Shown: positions 50,024 through 59,577, counted from the first letter of the stretch. The stretch is 64,000 nucleotides of DNA from Pseudomonadota bacterium (GCA_021782365.1 JAJXVB010000007.1:1-64000), one strand, 5' to 3'. Translations and numbers: made by a program. The notes: a model not told the origin generated them from the letters alone.

Positions 50024-50749
50024 ATGCATCGTTATTTACGTTTTCCTGCCATGTTGGCGTGTTTTCTGATGGCTGTCACCTGTCATGCAGCCACCGATCA
50101 GCCGCTTACGACCGAGGATGCTCTGGGTCCGCAGATTCAGCAGCCCATCGAGTTTCCTCATTATCGCCATGCTGGGAACCGCAATCCGGTCGATCCGACC
50201 AACAGCGACCCTACCAAGGGCGGCATGGAAATCAACTGCCAGTATTGCCACACCTATGCAAGGCGCAGTCTGACCGCAGGGATCCCGCCCTTGCAGAAGT
50301 GCATAGGCTGCCATCAGAACATCCCCACCGTGCGCGACAAGCCCCGCATCGTCGAGCTGTTCAAATACTGGGATGCGAAAAAGGCGATTCCCTGGAAAAA
50401 GGTGCACGACCTTCCTGACTTCGTGCGTTTCAACCACGAGCGCCACATCAAGCGCTTCATAGAACAGCAGGGGCGTCCGGTTCAGGAGGTTTGCGGCTAT
50501 TGCCATGGACAGGTGAAGGAGATGACGACTGCGCGCCGCCAGAAGCCCATCACCATGGGTTGGTGCCGCAGCTGTCACATGAAGGATCATGTCGTCGTGG
50601 TTGCAAATAAGGACGGCATACCGGAAGGCGGTACGCCATTGGGCAAGCAGGATTACTGGTACACCTTCCAGAAACCTGCTGAAAAGAGGAATGCCGCAGG
50701 CGAACTTACCGCCAAGGGCCCTAACGATTGCTGGCTATGCCACAAGTGA
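50024..50749 (+). CDS. actA: Alternative complex III pentahaem cytochrome c ActA
   Basis: A 241-residue precursor with signal peptide cut near TCHAAT and five haem sites: CQYCH, CIGCH, CGYCH, CRSCH and CWLCH. Five CxxCH in a protein of this size, first in the act operon, is diagnostic of ActA. It would pass electrons from the complex to periplasmic carriers. ATG 50024 with GGGGGAG upstream is preferred to ATG 49997, which would add nine residues before the signal. Confidence 0.93.
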   Translation: MHRYLRFPAMLACFLMAVTCHAATDQPLTTEDALGPQIQQPIEFPHYRHAGNRNPVDPTNSDPTKGGMEINCQYCHTYARRSLTAGIPPLQKCIGCHQNIPTVRDKPRIVELFKYWDAKKAIPWKKVHDLPDFVRFNHERHIKRFIEQQGRPVQEVCGYCHGQVKEMTTARRQKPITMGWCRSCHMKDHVVVVANKDGIPEGGTPLGKQDYWYTFQKPAEKRNAAGELTAKGPNDCWLCHK

Positions 50750-50775
50750 TGAAAAAATTGACCAGAGAGGCTGTG

Positions 50776-52974
50776 ATGATAGACAGTGAATTTGATCGAC
50801 GCGATTTTCTGAAGGTATTGGGATGGGGAGGGGCTGCGGTAGCGCTTTCGGGCTGCGGCAACACTTCCATCGAGGACGGCAAGGAGACGATAGTTTCCTA
50901 TGTTCAGGCCAAGGACTATGTGATTCCCGGCGTTGCGGTGTATTTCAACTCGACATGCGCCCAGTGCGATGCGGGTTGCAGCATCACGGGAAAGATACGC
51001 GAGGGCCGCGTGCTGAAGCTGGAGGGCAATCCGGAATCGCCTATCAACAAGGGCAGGCTTTGCGGGCTGGGGCAGGCGAGCGTACAGCACCACTACAATC
51101 CCGATCGCGTGCGCGAGCCGCTGCTGCGCCAGGGTGACAAGGGAGAGGCGATCAGCTGGGAAAAGGCCTATGGGCTGATCAACGAGAAGCTCTCAGGCGT
51201 GAAGGGCGAAGAAATCGCATTCATCACGGGCGATGTGAGCGGTCACCAGAAGGTGCTGCTTGGCAACTACATGGACAGCCTGGGCAGCAAGAACCATTTC
51301 GTATATGAGGCGGCGGCGCCTGCAGTCGTGCGCGCGGCCAACCTCAAGGCATATGGCGTCGAGATGCCGCGCTACCGCATCGACAAGGCCAAGGTGGTGC
51401 TGTCTTTCGGCGCGGATTTTCTGGGAACCTGGGTTTCTCCCGTGCATTTCGCCCAGCAGTACGCCGCTTTCCGCAAGGGAGTGGATGGGCAGCGCGGCGT
51501 ACTGATACAGGCCGAATCCAAGATGACTTTGACCGGCGCGAATGCAGACCGCTGGCTTGCAGTGCGCCCCGGCACCGAAGGCATACTGGCGCTTGGCATC
51601 ATCAACGCGTTGGGAATTGCGACGGGCGATGTGGCTCAACTCGTCAAGGATTACGACAAGGCAAGGGTGAGCCGAGATACGGGAGTCGAGCCTAGCCATA
51701 TAGACAAGATCGCCGCAATCCTGAGATTGCGCAGCCCAAGCCTCGTTCTGGCTGGTAGCGCTGCAGAAGGTTATGTGCACGGCATGCAGAATGCAGAGGC
51801 GATCAATCTCCTGAATTACGTGCTGGGCAATGTCGGGAAGACGATAGAGTCGCCCGTTTCCGTGCCTTTCCCGCAATTGGCGCCGTCCAAGGGGAATACC
51901 GCATCGCTCAAGAGGCTGAACGACGATCTGGCGGCGGGTAAATACAAGGTGCTCTTCAACATCGCGACCAATCCCGTGTTCACCGCCCCGGCTTCCTACA
52001 AGTTCGGCGACAGCATGGCAAAGGCGGGATTCAAGGTTGCATTCGCGCATTATCTCGATGAAACCGCGTTGCAGGCAGACCTCGTTCTGCCGCTGGATTC
52101 GGAGATGGAAGACTGGGGTACTCATGTTCCCGAGTATCTGACGGAAACTGCGCAGATCAACATCCAGCAGCCTCTGATGGAAAGGCTGCATGCGAATACG
52201 CGGGGCATGGGGGATATCCTGCTTGCGCTTGTCAAGCAGCGCAAGCCCGAGGAGTACAAGGCATTCGATGACTACTACGGCTATCTGCGCGGGGCGATGC
52301 TGCAGAACAAGGGGGCTCTTGGCGGAGCGGAAAAGGATGACGACAACTTCTGGAACGATACGCTCTCCAATGGCATCGTCAAGCTTTCAGGCCCTTCAAG
52401 CGCCTTGTCTGGAAAAGCTGATGTGGCTGGATTGAAATTGCCGGCACCCAGGGAAGCGGATAAGGAGTACCCGCTTCGCCTGATAGCCTCTGTGACGTCG
52501 AATCTGCGCGACGGGCGCCACACCAATCAGCCCTGGATACAGGAGTCTCCTGATCCGCTGACCACGATAGTCTGGGATTCCTGGATCGAGATGCATCCGA
52601 AGAAGGCTGCGGAGCTCGGCATCGTCGAGGGGGACATCGTAAAGGTGACGTCCAGGACGGGTTCGATCAGCGCCCAGGTTTATGTCTTTCCGGGCATACA
52701 TCCCGAAGCGGTCTCCATTCCCATCGGCCGCGGCCATGAGGCGATGGGACGTTATGCCAAGGGCTATGGCGTGAATCCATTCAGCATCATGGATTCCGTT
52801 TTCGAGAGCACGACAGGCGAGCTCGCCATGCACGAGACGAACGTGAACATCGCGAAGACCGGGCAGCGAGTCATCGTCGTAAAGGACGAGGGGCCGGTGG
52901 GCGGGAAACAGATGGGAGCAAGGATTGCCGTGAGCAGATCCACCGATCAAGTTGATTTGTCAAAGGAGGTTTGA
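50776..52974 (+). CDS. actB1: Alternative complex III molybdopterin-oxidoreductase-like subunit ActB1
   Basis: A 732-residue protein with a Tat signal (DRRDFLKVLGWGG), then CAQCDAGC and a later LCGLGQ, the four-cysteine cluster motif of the molybdopterin oxidoreductase superfamily, and the full catalytic-type fold. In studied complexes this part is fused to the iron-sulfur domain as ActB; here it ends at 52974 and the iron-sulfur part is a separate gene 3 bases on. Exported by the Tat system. Start: ATG 50776 with GAGAGG upstream; ATG 50749 overlapping the actA stop is also possible. Confidence 0.9.
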   Translation: MIDSEFDRRDFLKVLGWGGAAVALSGCGNTSIEDGKETIVSYVQAKDYVIPGVAVYFNSTCAQCDAGCSITGKIREGRVLKLEGNPESPINKGRLCGLGQASVQHHYNPDRVREPLLRQGDKGEAISWEKAYGLINEKLSGVKGEEIAFITGDVSGHQKVLLGNYMDSLGSKNHFVYEAAAPAVVRAANLKAYGVEMPRYRIDKAKVVLSFGADFLGTWVSPVHFAQQYAAFRKGVDGQRGVLIQAESKMTLTGANADRWLAVRPGTEGILALGIINALGIATGDVAQLVKDYDKARVSRDTGVEPSHIDKIAAILRLRSPSLVLAGSAAEGYVHGMQNAEAINLLNYVLGNVGKTIESPVSVPFPQLAPSKGNTASLKRLNDDLAAGKYKVLFNIATNPVFTAPASYKFGDSMAKAGFKVAFAHYLDETALQADLVLPLDSEMEDWGTHVPEYLTETAQINIQQPLMERLHANTRGMGDILLALVKQRKPEEYKAFDDYYGYLRGAMLQNKGALGGAEKDDDNFWNDTLSNGIVKLSGPSSALSGKADVAGLKLPAPREADKEYPLRLIASVTSNLRDGRHTNQPWIQESPDPLTTIVWDSWIEMHPKKAAELGIVEGDIVKVTSRTGSISAQVYVFPGIHPEAVSIPIGRGHEAMGRYAKGYGVNPFSIMDSVFESTTGELAMHETNVNIAKTGQRVIVVKDEGPVGGKQMGARIAVSRSTDQVDLSKEV

Positions 52975-52977
52975 GTC

Positions 52978-53832
52978 ATGTCTGTCACCAATTTGCTGGA
53001 TAACTGGGCTGAGGTCCGCCACTTTCACCCGATCGACGACAAACCGCACGATCCTTACAAATGGGCGATGTCGATAGACCTCGATGCATGCATAGGCTGC
53101 AACGCTTGTGCGGTTGCCTGTTATGCGGAAAACAATCTGCCCGTCGTGGGGCGCGAGAAGTTTCAGCATGGCCAGGTCATGCACTGGATGCGCATCGAGC
53201 GCTACTGGAACGAGGACGATCGGGAATTCCCGGATCAGGGCGCTGAATTTTTGCCCATGATGTGCCAGCAGTGCGAGGCGGCCCCTTGCGAAACTGTCTG
53301 CCCTGTGGGCGCGACCAACCATACCCAGGACGGCTTGAATTCGCAGATATACAACCGCTGCATAGGTTCGCGCTACTGCTCTGCCAACTGTCCGTACAAG
53401 GTTCGCTACTTCAACTGGTATGACTACCCGACGACAGACAATGTCTGGCCTGCCGAAATGAACTACCAGCTCAATCCCGACGTGACCGTGCGCGGCAAGG
53501 GCGTGATGGAGAAATGCACTTTCTGCGTACAGAGGCTGCGAGCAGCAGAGGTGACCGCGAAGGGCGAAGGGCGCATCGTGCGCGAAGGGGAAGTGCAGAC
53601 CGCATGCCAGCAGTCCTGTCCGACCAACGCGATTTCGTTCGGCAACCTGGTTGATCCTGAATCGCGAGTGTACAAGCAATGGAAGGCTCAGCAGGTGGAT
53701 CTTGCGAAGGACGAGCAGGAAAAGGACAAGCAGGAGGGTGGGTCGGATTTGCGCGGCTACCGGATTCTGGAAGACCTGCGCACCTATCCTTCGGTGATGT
53801 ACCTGGAGCGCGTGCGCGAGAGCGCTGTTTAG
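52978..53832 (+). CDS. actB2: Alternative complex III iron-sulfur subunit ActB2
   Basis: A 284-residue ferredoxin-like protein with cysteine groups CIGCNACAVAC, CQQCEAAPC...CP, CIGSRYCSANCP and CTFCVQ...CQQSCP. The third group has Ser in place of the usual second Cys, matching a [3Fe-4S] rather than [4Fe-4S] centre as expected in this complex. Conducts electrons between the quinol site and ActA. Ribosome site AAGGAGG near 52966. Confidence 0.9.
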   Translation: MSVTNLLDNWAEVRHFHPIDDKPHDPYKWAMSIDLDACIGCNACAVACYAENNLPVVGREKFQHGQVMHWMRIERYWNEDDREFPDQGAEFLPMMCQQCEAAPCETVCPVGATNHTQDGLNSQIYNRCIGSRYCSANCPYKVRYFNWYDYPTTDNVWPAEMNYQLNPDVTVRGKGVMEKCTFCVQRLRAAEVTAKGEGRIVREGEVQTACQQSCPTNAISFGNLVDPESRVYKQWKAQQVDLAKDEQEKDKQEGGSDLRGYRILEDLRTYPSVMYLERVRESAV

Positions 53833-53857
53833 TCGGCTGAACATTTAAGGAACGACA

Positions 53858-55237
53858 ATGAAAGATATCCGCGAAGACATTGCCTGGGCCAAGATCAACC
53901 AGGACGTGATGAAGAGTCTGGAAAACCCGAGACCGATGTATTGGGTGATCCTGTTTTTTGCAGCGCTGGTGCTTGCAGTCGGCATCGGCTGCGAGGTTTA
54001 CCAGTACCGGACCGGCATGGGGGTGGCGAATCTGGACAACCCGCATGTATGGGGGCTTTATATTGGAACCTTCATCTTCTGGATCGGCATGAGCCATTCA
54101 GGCACGCTGTTGTCCGCGATCCTGCACCTGATGCATGCCGACTGGAGAAAGCCGATATACCGTTTCGCGGAGGCGATGACGACATTCTCGCTGATGACTG
54201 CCGGCCTTTTTGTGCTGATGCATCTGGGCCGCCTCTGGCAGTTCTATTATGCGGTTCCCTATCCCAACGAGCGCTGGGCGTGGCCAAATTTTCAGTCGCC
54301 TCTTATTTGGGATGCGATGGCCATGTTTACCTATTTGAGCTCTTCCGTGCTTTTCCTGTTCATCGGCATGATTCCTGATATTGCGATCGCGCGAGACAAC
54401 ATGCACTCGGGATGGCGCAAGAAGCTCTATACTCTCTTGGCATTGGGATGGGAAGGGACGGACAGGCAATGGCGCAATTTCCGCATGACCTATCTGACCG
54501 TCGCCTGCTTCCTGATCCCTCTTGCGGTGTCGGTGCACTCGATTGTGGCCAGTGACTTTGCGGTGTCTCAGCAGCCTGGCTGGCATGTGACTTCCTTCCC
54601 GCCATACTTCGTGGCGGGCGCGCTATATTCGGGGTGCGCTGCGATCATCACGCTCTTCATCATCCTGCGCTATGTGTTCAAGTTCGAGGATTACATGACC
54701 TTGCCGATACTCAAGAAGGTCGTGCGTCTGACTTTTGCGATCGCGATGGTGTGGACCTATCTCAACTGCGTCGAGTTTGCATCGGTCTGGTACAGCCATG
54801 ATGCGGCGTCAAAGGGGGTGCTGATTCAGAAGATGACGGGGGCCTATGCGCCTTTCTGGTGGGCGATGATCTTCTGCGGTTCCATCGTTCCGCTGATTTT
54901 CGCGGTCAAGCGCTTCCAGACCAATATTCCGGTGATCTTCGCGACTTCGCTTCTGATGAATCTCGGCATGTGGCTTGAGCGCTGGATGATCGTATCGCCG
55001 ACATTCTCCCATGGCTACTACCCATGGACCTGGGATCACGACCAGTGGCCCTCGATGATACAGTGGGGCATCGTGTTCGGCAGCTTCGGCTGGTTCACGC
55101 TGCTATTCATGGTGTTCTGCAAGATGTTCCCGTCCGTTTCCATGTACGAGGTGAAGGAGATGGTTTATCACCGCTCGCTGCATCTGAAACAGAACGGAAC
55201 CCCCGTTGAGCAAACCGTTGAGCAAGGAGTTCACTAA
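53858..55237 (+). CDS. actC: Alternative complex III quinol-binding subunit ActC (NrfD family)
   Basis: A 459-residue membrane protein with ten or so helices and NrfD-type motifs such as IFWIGMSHSGTLLSAILHL. It forms the quinol oxidation site with ActF. AAGGAACG upstream of the ATG. Confidence 0.92.
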   Translation: MKDIREDIAWAKINQDVMKSLENPRPMYWVILFFAALVLAVGIGCEVYQYRTGMGVANLDNPHVWGLYIGTFIFWIGMSHSGTLLSAILHLMHADWRKPIYRFAEAMTTFSLMTAGLFVLMHLGRLWQFYYAVPYPNERWAWPNFQSPLIWDAMAMFTYLSSSVLFLFIGMIPDIAIARDNMHSGWRKKLYTLLALGWEGTDRQWRNFRMTYLTVACFLIPLAVSVHSIVASDFAVSQQPGWHVTSFPPYFVAGALYSGCAAIITLFIILRYVFKFEDYMTLPILKKVVRLTFAIAMVWTYLNCVEFASVWYSHDAASKGVLIQKMTGAYAPFWWAMIFCGSIVPLIFAVKRFQTNIPVIFATSLLMNLGMWLERWMIVSPTFSHGYYPWTWDHDQWPSMIQWGIVFGSFGWFTLLFMVFCKMFPSVSMYEVKEMVYHRSLHLKQNGTPVEQTVEQGVH

Positions 55238-55239
55238 TC

Positions 55240-55770
55240 ATGAGCAAACGTCATTTACTCGCCTTGTATGGCGACTTTGATCAGGCGGAAGCGGTCGTCA
55301 AGGAGCTTCGCAACACGAAAATTACGGGCTTCGATGTCAACGACGACATGATCGTCAAGTCGCCTATCGAGCATCCCGAGGTCGAGAAGTTTTTGGGTGA
55401 AAAGCCTGTCTATGTGCAGTGGTTCACGCTGATAGGTGCGGTGATCGGGGGGTCTTTGGGGTTTCTCGGAATATCGAGCGCGCAAGCCAATTTCTTCATG
55501 CAGATGAAGGGCGGCAAGCCTATCGTTCCATTGCCTGCAAACTTCGTTCTGACCTACGAGCTCTTCATCCTGGGCGGTGTATACATCACGGTGCTGGGCT
55601 TTTTGATCTGTTCGGGGCTTCCTGCAAAACGCTCTCCTCTTTATAACGCCAAGGTGTCAGTCGACAACATCGGCATTCTGGTCAAAGCGGAGGAGGCGGC
55701 AGTGGCTGTATTGAAGGCGATCTTTGCCAAGCACCAGGCGATAGAAATTCAGGAAGAGGCCGGGAAATGA
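55240..55770 (+). CDS. actD: Alternative complex III subunit ActD
   Basis: A 176-residue DUF3341-type protein with an N-terminal soluble part (YGDFDQAEAVVKELR) and two membrane helices (about 62-80 and 105-125). Only 2 bases after actC; stop overlaps actE. Confidence 0.88.
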   Translation: MSKRHLLALYGDFDQAEAVVKELRNTKITGFDVNDDMIVKSPIEHPEVEKFLGEKPVYVQWFTLIGAVIGGSLGFLGISSAQANFFMQMKGGKPIVPLPANFVLTYELFILGGVYITVLGFLICSGLPAKRSPLYNAKVSVDNIGILVKAEEAAVAVLKAIFAKHQAIEIQEEAGK

Positions 55771-56324
55771 TGAAAAGAACATCCTTGTTAGTCGCTTTGT
55801 TGTTGATGCCGGCGCTCGCGCAAGCTTGGCCCTGGTCGAAAGACATGGCCAACCAGATCAGCATCAAGCCTCAGGAAAGCCCTGATCCTGCCCATCCAGG
55901 CATGTACCCATTTCCTTCCCGTTCTGTGCCGGTCCCAGGCACTACTGTTCTGGTGGAGGATCTTGATGCGGCGAAGAAGATGAGTAATCCGGTGGTTCCC
56001 GACGAGCAGTCGGTGCAGAAGGGCAAGCACCTTTTCGAGATCTACTGTACGCCCTGCCACGGTTTCAAGGGGTATGGCGACGGTCTTGTCGGGAAGAAGC
56101 TGATCATGCAGCCTTTCAATCTTTCCTATACCAACACGATGCACAGCTGGAAATCGCCCGATTATCCGGACGGCTATATTTTCGGCTACATGACGTTGGG
56201 AGGAGCGGTGATGCCGAGCTACGCGAACGATCTTTCCCCAACTGAGCGCTGGAACGTGGTGAACTACGTGCGCAAGGTCTTGCAGAAGGCGCCCCCAGGT
56301 TATGTGGCGCCGCAGTCGAATTGA
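55767..56324 (+). CDS. actE: Alternative complex III monohaem cytochrome c ActE
   Basis: A 185-residue precursor with a hydrophobic signal or anchor (about 5-20) and one haem site CTPCHGFKGYGDG. A Met ligand is likely in YMTLGGAVMPSYA. Passes electrons to or from soluble cytochrome c. Confidence 0.92.
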   Translation: MMKRTSLLVALLLMPALAQAWPWSKDMANQISIKPQESPDPAHPGMYPFPSRSVPVPGTTVLVEDLDAAKKMSNPVVPDEQSVQKGKHLFEIYCTPCHGFKGYGDGLVGKKLIMQPFNLSYTNTMHSWKSPDYPDGYIFGYMTLGGAVMPSYANDLSPTERWNVVNYVRKVLQKAPPGYVAPQSN

Positions 56325-56336
56325 GGAGGATATGAA

Positions 56337-57350
56337 ATGTTGACATATACCAATTGGTCGGTTCTTACTGTAAGTTTCGTCGTCGTGTTGTCTCTTGCAT
56401 TGAGCGGGGTTGCTTTCTGTTCGGTGTTGCATCTGGTGGGCGCAAAGTGGCGCTACAACGTACGCAATCTTGCGGTCTCGCTTTACGCGCTCTTCCCGCT
56501 TGCGGCCGTTCTGCTGGTGATCCTGCTGGCAGGAGGAGATCATACCTTCCCCTGGTGGAATCAGCCGGTCAATTCAAGTTATCACATGCCTGGCTGGTAT
56601 CAGCCTTACTGGCTGATGTCCCGCGAAGTGGTGGGCATGATATTCATGATGGCGCTCTACTGGGTGTTCATCCAGCGCCAGGCGGAGAGCGACAAGGGCC
56701 CCAAGGAATATGCGAGCTTTCACAAGGTCGCGACCTGGATCCCGTTCTTCTTCGTGCTCTACAGCACGATGATCGCATGGGATTTCGAGATGACGCTGGT
56801 GCCTCACTGGCACAGTGCGATCTATGGCATGCAGCAGTTCATCAGCAATTTCGGCATGTTCCTGGCATTCCTCGTGATCTGGATATATGTCCTGAACTCT
56901 AAGAACAAGCTGGTTTCACCCGTTCCGGAAAGGATTTATAATTACATCGCGCAGATGCTGCTGGCTTTTACCCTGCTGTATGTATATACTTATTTCGCGC
57001 AATATTTGATCATCTGGTATGGCAATCTGCCGGAGGAGACGGTTCGGGTATTCGGCATGATGTTTGGCGACTATGCCTTCGTCTGGTGGGCTGTGCTGGC
57101 ACTGAAGTTCGTCATACCATTCGTGGCCCTTTGTTTCCCGGTGACGCGGCACAGCATCACCGGAATCACTGCCGTTGCCACGTCCATCATCATAGGCACG
57201 ATCTGTGAGCGTTTCATCTGGATCGCCGGCGTAAATGGCACCGGAAGTTATCCGGTGCTCGCTGCGGCCCTGGTATGGGGAATTGTTGCGCTGGTGGGAT
57301 TTTTCCTTGTGCGGGCATTTATGCAGAGCAGAAATTTGATTAAGGGGTAA
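56337..57350 (+). CDS. actF: Alternative complex III membrane subunit ActF
   Basis: A 337-residue membrane protein with about ten helices, similar in style to ActC. Somewhat shorter than the 400 or so residues recalled for ActF elsewhere. GAGGAGGA precedes the ATG. Last gene of the act set. Confidence 0.88.
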   Translation: MLTYTNWSVLTVSFVVVLSLALSGVAFCSVLHLVGAKWRYNVRNLAVSLYALFPLAAVLLVILLAGGDHTFPWWNQPVNSSYHMPGWYQPYWLMSREVVGMIFMMALYWVFIQRQAESDKGPKEYASFHKVATWIPFFFVLYSTMIAWDFEMTLVPHWHSAIYGMQQFISNFGMFLAFLVIWIYVLNSKNKLVSPVPERIYNYIAQMLLAFTLLYVYTYFAQYLIIWYGNLPEETVRVFGMMFGDYAFVWWAVLALKFVIPFVALCFPVTRHSITGITAVATSIIIGTICERFIWIAGVNGTGSYPVLAAALVWGIVALVGFFLVRAFMQSRNLIKG

Positions 57351-57357
57351 GAACGTA

Positions 57358-57954
57358 ATGATGAGATTGTATTCGGGGACGGTTTGCCCCTACAGCCATC
57401 GGTGTCGCATCGTTTTGTACGAAAAGGGCATGGATTTCGAGATAATCGATGTGGACCAGATGGACAAGTCCGAAGATGTCGCAGCGATCAATCCGTACAA
57501 TAAAGTGCCTGTTCTGGTAGAGCGCGACCTGGTCCTGACTGAGGCGAACATCATCAACGAATACATCGACGAGCGTTTCCCCCATCCGCAGCTGATGCCC
57601 GCGGATCCCGTGATGCGCGGGCGTGCTAGGCTCTTTTTGCATCGCTTCGAGCAGGAGCTCTACAGCAATGTGAATTTGATCCAGCAGGGCGGCAAGACGC
57701 CCGAAAAGGCGCGAGCCATCATCAAGGACAACCTTCTGCAGCTCTCGCAGATACTCTCGAAGCAGAAGTATCTGCTGGGAAACGAGTTTTCGATGCTGGA
57801 CGTCGCTGTCGCTCCGCTGCTGTGGCGCCTCGACCATTACGGCATACAGATGGGCAAGGATGCGGCCCCTTTGATGAAGTATGCAGAGAGGCTGTTTGCG
57901 CGCCAGGGCTTCATCGATTCCCTGACGCCGGCAGAAAGAGCGATGCGCAAGTGA
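57358..57954 (+). CDS. sspA: Stringent starvation protein A
   Basis: A 198-residue GST-fold protein (TVCPYSHRCRIVLYEKG, then NKVPVLVERDLVLTEANII) that binds RNA polymerase in E. coli. Standard length. In many proteobacteria it follows the bc1 genes petABC; here it follows actF by 7 bases. Confidence 0.94.
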   Translation: MMRLYSGTVCPYSHRCRIVLYEKGMDFEIIDVDQMDKSEDVAAINPYNKVPVLVERDLVLTEANIINEYIDERFPHPQLMPADPVMRGRARLFLHRFEQELYSNVNLIQQGGKTPEKARAIIKDNLLQLSQILSKQKYLLGNEFSMLDVAVAPLLWRLDHYGIQMGKDAAPLMKYAERLFARQGFIDSLTPAERAMRK

Positions 57955-58334
57955 ACGACCTGTCCACCCGCCCCTACCTGATACGCGCGATATATGAATG
58001 GTGCATAGACGGGGGGCATACGCCCTACCTTGCGGTGCGGGTCAACGAGCAGACAGAAGTGCCTGTATCCTATGTCAAGGATGGCGAGATCGTGCTGAAC
58101 GTGAGCCCGTCTGCGGTCCGCGGCCTGGAGATGGGAAACGAGTGGATATCCTTCAGCGGCCGCTTTGGCGGGGTGTCCTTCGACATCCTGGTGCCGGTGA
58201 ACGCCGTGATCGGGATATTTTCGAAGGAGACGGGGCAGGGGCTGGTGTTTCAGGCTGCGGACGCGGGACCCGAACCTACGGAGCCGCCGACCGAGCCAAA
58301 GCCTACAAAACCTCAGTTGAAGCTGGTCAAATGA
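57951..58334 (+). CDS. sspB: ClpXP protease specificity factor SspB
   Basis: A 127-residue adaptor delivering ssrA-tagged proteins to ClpXP: STRPYLIRAIYEWCID at the N-terminus, a beta core, then a Pro/Glu/Thr-rich linker and the ClpX-binding tail PKPTKPQLKLVK. GTG start overlapping the sspA stop by 4 bases. Confidence 0.93.
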   Translation: MNDLSTRPYLIRAIYEWCIDGGHTPYLAVRVNEQTEVPVSYVKDGEIVLNVSPSAVRGLEMGNEWISFSGRFGGVSFDILVPVNAVIGIFSKETGQGLVFQAADAGPEPTEPPTEPKPTKPQLKLVK

Positions 58335-58357
58335 AAGCCGCATAAAGCGGCTTTTTT
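58334..58357 (+). terminator. Terminator after sspB
   Basis: AAAGCCGC (58334-58341), loop ATAAA, GCGGCTTT (58347-58354), then further T to 58357, right at the sspB stop. Confidence 0.88.
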
Positions 58358-58359
58358 GA

Positions 58360-59214
58360 TCAGGCTGCGGAAAGAGCGGCGTGCATCTTGCTCATCGCCT
58401 TCTGCTCTATCTGGCGTATGCGCTCTGCCGAAACATTGAATTCGGCGGCCAGTTCGTGCAGCGTCGCGCTGCTATCTTCGTTTAGCCAGCGCGCCTCCAC
58501 GATGCGCCTGCTGCGCTCGTCCAAGCTCGACAATGCCTTGCAAAGACCTGTGGTGCGCAGGTAGTCGTTTTCCGAAGTCTCGAGCACATTCGATGGCTCA
58601 TGCTCTGAGCTGTCCGCCAGATACTGGATCGGCGCATAGTCCTCCTCATCGCTCGTGCCTGAAGACTCCAGGCCCATTTCATGTCCGGCGAACCTCGCTT
58701 CCATTTCCACCACGTCCTGCTCGCTCACGTTGAGCTGTTCCGCGATTTCCTTGATCTGCTGGGGCTTTAGCGATCCCAGATCGCGCTTCAGGCTGCGCAG
58801 ATTGAAGAACAGTTTGCGCTGTGCCTTGGTGGTGGCGATCTTGACCAGACGCCAGTTGCGCACGACGAATTCGTTGATTTCTGCGCGTATCCAGTGAACG
58901 GCAAAGGAAACCAGGCGCACGCCGAAGTCAGGGTCGTAGTGCTTGACCGCTTTCATCAGGCCTATGTTGCCTTCCTGGATCAGGTCTGCCTGGGGAAGGC
59001 CGTACCCGGCATAGCCACGCGCAACGCTTACAACCACGCGCAGGTGGGACAAGACCAGCTGGCGTGCGGCATCGAGATCGTCCTCATCGCGGAAGCGGAC
59101 AGCGAGGGCGTGCTCCTCTTCAGGGGACAGCACAGCATAGCGCTTGACCTGGCTGATGTAGCTGTCAAGACTGCCTAAGGCAGAAGGCATGGGAAGGCTG
59201 TAATCCATGATCAT
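58360..59214 (-). CDS. rpoH: Heat-shock sigma factor RpoH (sigma-32)
   Basis: A 284-residue sigma factor: region 2 (GNIGLMKAVKHYDPDFGVRLVSFAV), the RpoH box QRKLFFNLRSLKRD and region 4 with AERIRQIEQKAMSKM. Directs heat-shock transcription. GGAG lies just before ATG 59214; ATG 59208 is an alternative. Confidence 0.96.
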   Translation of the reverse strand: MIMDYSLPMPSALGSLDSYISQVKRYAVLSPEEEHALAVRFRDEDDLDAARQLVLSHLRVVVSVARGYAGYGLPQADLIQEGNIGLMKAVKHYDPDFGVRLVSFAVHWIRAEINEFVVRNWRLVKIATTKAQRKLFFNLRSLKRDLGSLKPQQIKEIAEQLNVSEQDVVEMEARFAGHEMGLESSGTSDEEDYAPIQYLADSSEHEPSNVLETSENDYLRTTGLCKALSSLDERSRRIVEARWLNEDSSATLHELAAEFNVSAERIRQIEQKAMSKMHAALSAA

Positions 59215-59280
59215 AATCTCCTAGAGAATGCTAACGCTAAGAGCTCTAAAATTGCATTAGGTTCATTCTGAAATGCCGAA

Positions 59281-59304
59281 CCCTTGCAAGCTCGCTTGCA
59301 AGGG
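59281..59304. other. Perfect 11-bp hairpin upstream of rpoH
   Basis: CCCTTGCAAGC (59281-59291), two-base loop, GCTTGCAAGGG (59294-59304). No T run on either strand. It lies between the small membrane protein gene and rpoH, 67 bases before the rpoH start, so it may end the first mRNA or be in the rpoH leader. Confidence 0.6.
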
Positions 59305-59324
59305 GAAACAGGTCCTGGATCGAT

Positions 59325-59513
59325 TTAGGCGTGATCCTTGGGCAGGGAGCATTCCGAGTTCATCACCTTGCCGGCAGCGATGCCGCCAACCCAGATGCTG
59401 ATGATGACGCAGATGATGCCCAGTTCCTTGCTCAGGAAAAATCCGCCCACTATCCACAGTGCAACGGAAAACAAAATGGGCAATACGAGTGACTTGCAAC
59501 CTGGCTTTTCCAT
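59325..59513 (-). CDS. Small two-span membrane protein (62 residues)
   Basis: MEKPGCKSL followed by two hydrophobic stretches (about 9-25 and 28-45). ATG 59513 with AAGGAAAG upstream is preferred; a TTG at 59531 would add six residues. No family recognised. Lies between ftsX and rpoH on the same strand. Confidence 0.65.
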   Translation of the reverse strand: MEKPGCKSLVLPILFSVALWIVGGFFLSKELGIICVIISIWVGGIAAGKVMNSECSLPKDHA

Positions 59514-59577
59514 GATCTTTCCTTTTGTCAATGTACGCGCGTATTATGCCATCGTTGTGAATTGCCGTGTCAAGATT

